This document shows, piece by piece, positions 13,107 to 15,000 of a stretch of DNA of 15,000 nucleotides; the first letter of the stretch is position 1, and each line of letters starts with the position of its first letter. Origin of the DNA: Actinidia chinensis (taxonomy: Eukaryota; Streptophyta; Magnoliopsida; Ericales; Actinidiaceae); NCBI GenBank assembly GCA_009663005.1, contig CM018908.1:12465390-12480389 (forward strand). Direction: 5' to 3'. Below the pieces are notes generated by a model. It saw nothing but the letters and a program-made list of their open reading frames with translations, did no database searches and was not told where the DNA came from. The translations under genes were made by a program, and so were the position numbers.

Positions 13107-15000
13107 TCACCTCGTCTCACCACATAAACATCTAGCAGCTTGTAGAGCAAATATGTGAGGATGACGTCAGCACCAGCCCATCGGAGGCACACCAGCCACT
13201 CCATCATGACCCTCCCTCATCAATCATTGCAGAAACCCCCTAGCCTTAACCACTGAGTATTCACCTGAAACGTAGATCAAAGAAAACAAAAATCAAATGG
13301 CAGCGTACAAATCTAAATTCTAAAGAGAAAAAAAGGACATACGGGGAGGGGAAGAACAGCTCGAAGGCGCATAAGGCACCACAATATCTAATAATCAAAA
13401 CCATTCGTAGAGGATATCCACCCAAATAAATGCTGTGTCTTTTTTCAAGAGCTGGGAATCTTGAATCTCTTGCTAGTTGCTACAGCTGCATGTATAATTC
13501 ATAGATAATGGATCAAGCAAATCATGTATATATCATATATGTTTCTCTAGTTCAAAATTTTAATCTCTCTTTTTCAAATATAATATAATGATTATTCCTT
13601 AGTGGCCCCAAAGAATTTCAAGCCATTCTTTAGCTTTTAACACCTTTAAATCAGAAATACTACATGCATCAACTCAATTATTGGAAGTTTTCAATTTTCA
13701 GCAAGAAAGATGAGGCTTCATAACTAACTGCATGATAAAAATCAAGAGAAAAAAACAACATCAACCAGAAGGATATCAGCGCCTAAGACTCGTCTTCAAG
13801 GCCCACAACCTGAGCCTCTCTATAACTGGCTGGGTTCGTCTGAAAAATTTTGTATACATACACAAAAGCGAGAACTAGACTAGCAATAAATAATAGACAC
13901 AATATAGTAAAATAGAACAAATAAACAAATTAACTACTAAATTTGATGAGGGACATATGTTTTCTTGTCCTAATTGTGGATTTGAATCTAGTGCTTCACG
14001 AAATGGACCATAAAAGGAACTTGCGTACACATAAAACAAAGCAACTAAGAAAGAAGTGTACATCTTGATAAGTCAAAAATAAATAAACTGAAATTAAACA
14101 AAACTATTAAAAACTAGTGACTAATCAACACATTAGTATCGTTGGTCAAAAGAAACAAGAAAATAGGTTACCAGGAACATAAATCTACTTAGAAAGACAA
14201 TGTTAGTGTGTTGCAATTATATCTTAAACGGATCAAGTCACAGCTTTTAGTTGAATCGAATATAAATGCTTTATTTAGGTGCATCAAATGCAAATGTGGG
14301 CTGAGTTCTATGATAAGAGTTTCAAAACATGTCAGGAACTCCACAAGAAATTGTTTGTCATCCATGAGGGTTAGATTTATTTTCTGTAAGCCATTAAAAG
14401 CTTTATCATACCCCATGCCAGTGAAAAAAGAGTTGCAGAGCTTACAAGGTCAGGGTACTTGTCTTTGAGTAGCCTTATTGCTCGTGGCACTAGTCCATTT
14501 CATAATACGCTTCGTCTTGAGTCTTAGACTGGAGGAGCATAAGCATGTTATGTTACATCAATCTATAGGACGAGAGCAAACTTTAGATGGCAAAAGCAAC
14601 GTTTCAGGCATCAGAAACTTTTGCTAATAGCACAATACTGTTAACATCAACATCACGGGCATTTACAACCTGCACCAGAAATAGCAATAGGAAAATTCCT
14701 ATAACGTCTATTATATAAGTCTCATATGGTGAAATTCAAATACAAATAGTATTATACTCGTACTACTCACAAGTGAAGGTAACAAAGTGGTTCCGATGGT
14801 GCCACTGACTTAGGGGGCACCGGATGAGCTTCAGCACATTCCCGCCTACCACAGCAGCTTCACATTTTTCATTACTCAAACCGAACTTTTGCAGTGGTCC
14901 ATCATGGGATTCGCTTGTTCTCACAGTAAACATACAACGAGGACATGTTTTCTCTATGGACCAAACACGTGGAGTACAAAATGCTGATTCAGAGAGAGGG
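13107..15000 (-). pseudogene. HEMB (pseudogene): Delta-aminolevulinic acid dehydratase (porphobilinogen synthase) pseudogene, continues past the window
   Basis: A working copy would condense two aminolevulinates to porphobilinogen in the plastid. Recognisable pieces, 5' to 3' on the minus strand: >15000-14771 (CEAAVV.GNV, then EAHPVPPKSVAPS in another frame); 14669-14602 (ARDVDVNSIVL); 14528-14446 (LVPRAIRLLKDKYPDL); 14027-13955 (YASSFYGPFREALDSNPQLG); 13839-13763 (TNPASYREA, then GADILLV); possibly 13727-13698 (LVMKPHLS); 13271-13107 (VSGEYS, GADVILTY, ALQAARCLCGETR, stop). Lesions include a 1-nt loss near 14833, a TGA at 14605-14607, a frameshift near 14498, TG instead of AG before the YASSF exon, a 2-nt loss near 13971, an in-frame TAG at 13783-13785, and several shifts in the last exon, one near 13153. 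The exons for YTDVALDP, SPSDMMDGR and the first catalytic lysine are absent. Remnants of introns with GT/AG borders remain, so this is a DNA-level duplicate, not a retrocopy. Confidence 0.88.

Noticed and set aside
13875..14063. 62-codon minus-strand frame that looks like a small membrane protein
   Set aside because: Its middle is the YASSFYGPFREALDSNP exon of the ALAD relic. The hydrophobic ends are translated intron sequence.
14189..14468. 75-codon minus and 86-codon plus frames
   Set aside because: They lie over the intron and the KDKYPDL exon of the ALAD pseudogene and have no independent support.

Overview
The window reads as nuclear DNA of a flowering plant, most likely a eudicot. It has very AT-rich intergenic and intronic sequence, GT-AG introns, GC-rich exons, CT-rich leader and microsatellite tracts, and many small non-autonomous DNA transposons. 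The species cannot be named from the sequence. There is no rRNA, tRNA, CRISPR array or prokaryotic-type operon.

One intact gene lies on the plus strand: a five-exon M20D amidohydrolase of 460 residues (join 3885..4331, 5298..5423, 10035..10349, 10918..11046, 11163..11528). It closely resembles IAA-amino acid hydrolase ILR1-like 6 (ILL6), a family that cleaves amino-acid conjugates of auxin and jasmonate. All five splice junctions join codons in phase 0. The expected metal ligands are present, but the lid-domain histidine of the family is replaced by glutamine. Intron 2 is 4.6 kb and crowded with inverted-repeat elements.

A second locus on the minus strand (13107 to beyond 15000) is a decayed, intron-containing copy of delta-aminolevulinic acid dehydratase (HEMB/ALAD, plastid tetrapyrrole synthesis). 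Pieces of at least six exons are recognisable in the right order. They carry several frameshifts and stops, and the central catalytic exons are missing. Reading frames in this area are fragments of this pseudogene or chance.

The rest is dominated by small transposons whose ends can be defined by inverted repeats plus target-site duplications. Four are flanked by 9-bp duplications and look Mutator-like (692-884, 1819-2255, 3214-3770, 4706-5062). One looks hAT-like (12259-12422) and one PIF/Harbinger-like (9267-9627). Several further inverted-repeat elements lack a clear duplication. The 3214-3770 element sits between two G-boxes and the CT-rich leader of the ILL6-like gene, so it changed the spacing of the likely promoter. 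I found no wholly new biological system. The best leads are the variant lid motif, the transposon-remodelled promoter, the ALAD relic, a transposon carrying a GGN-rich core in intron 1, and a strong G-quadruplex motif in intron 2.
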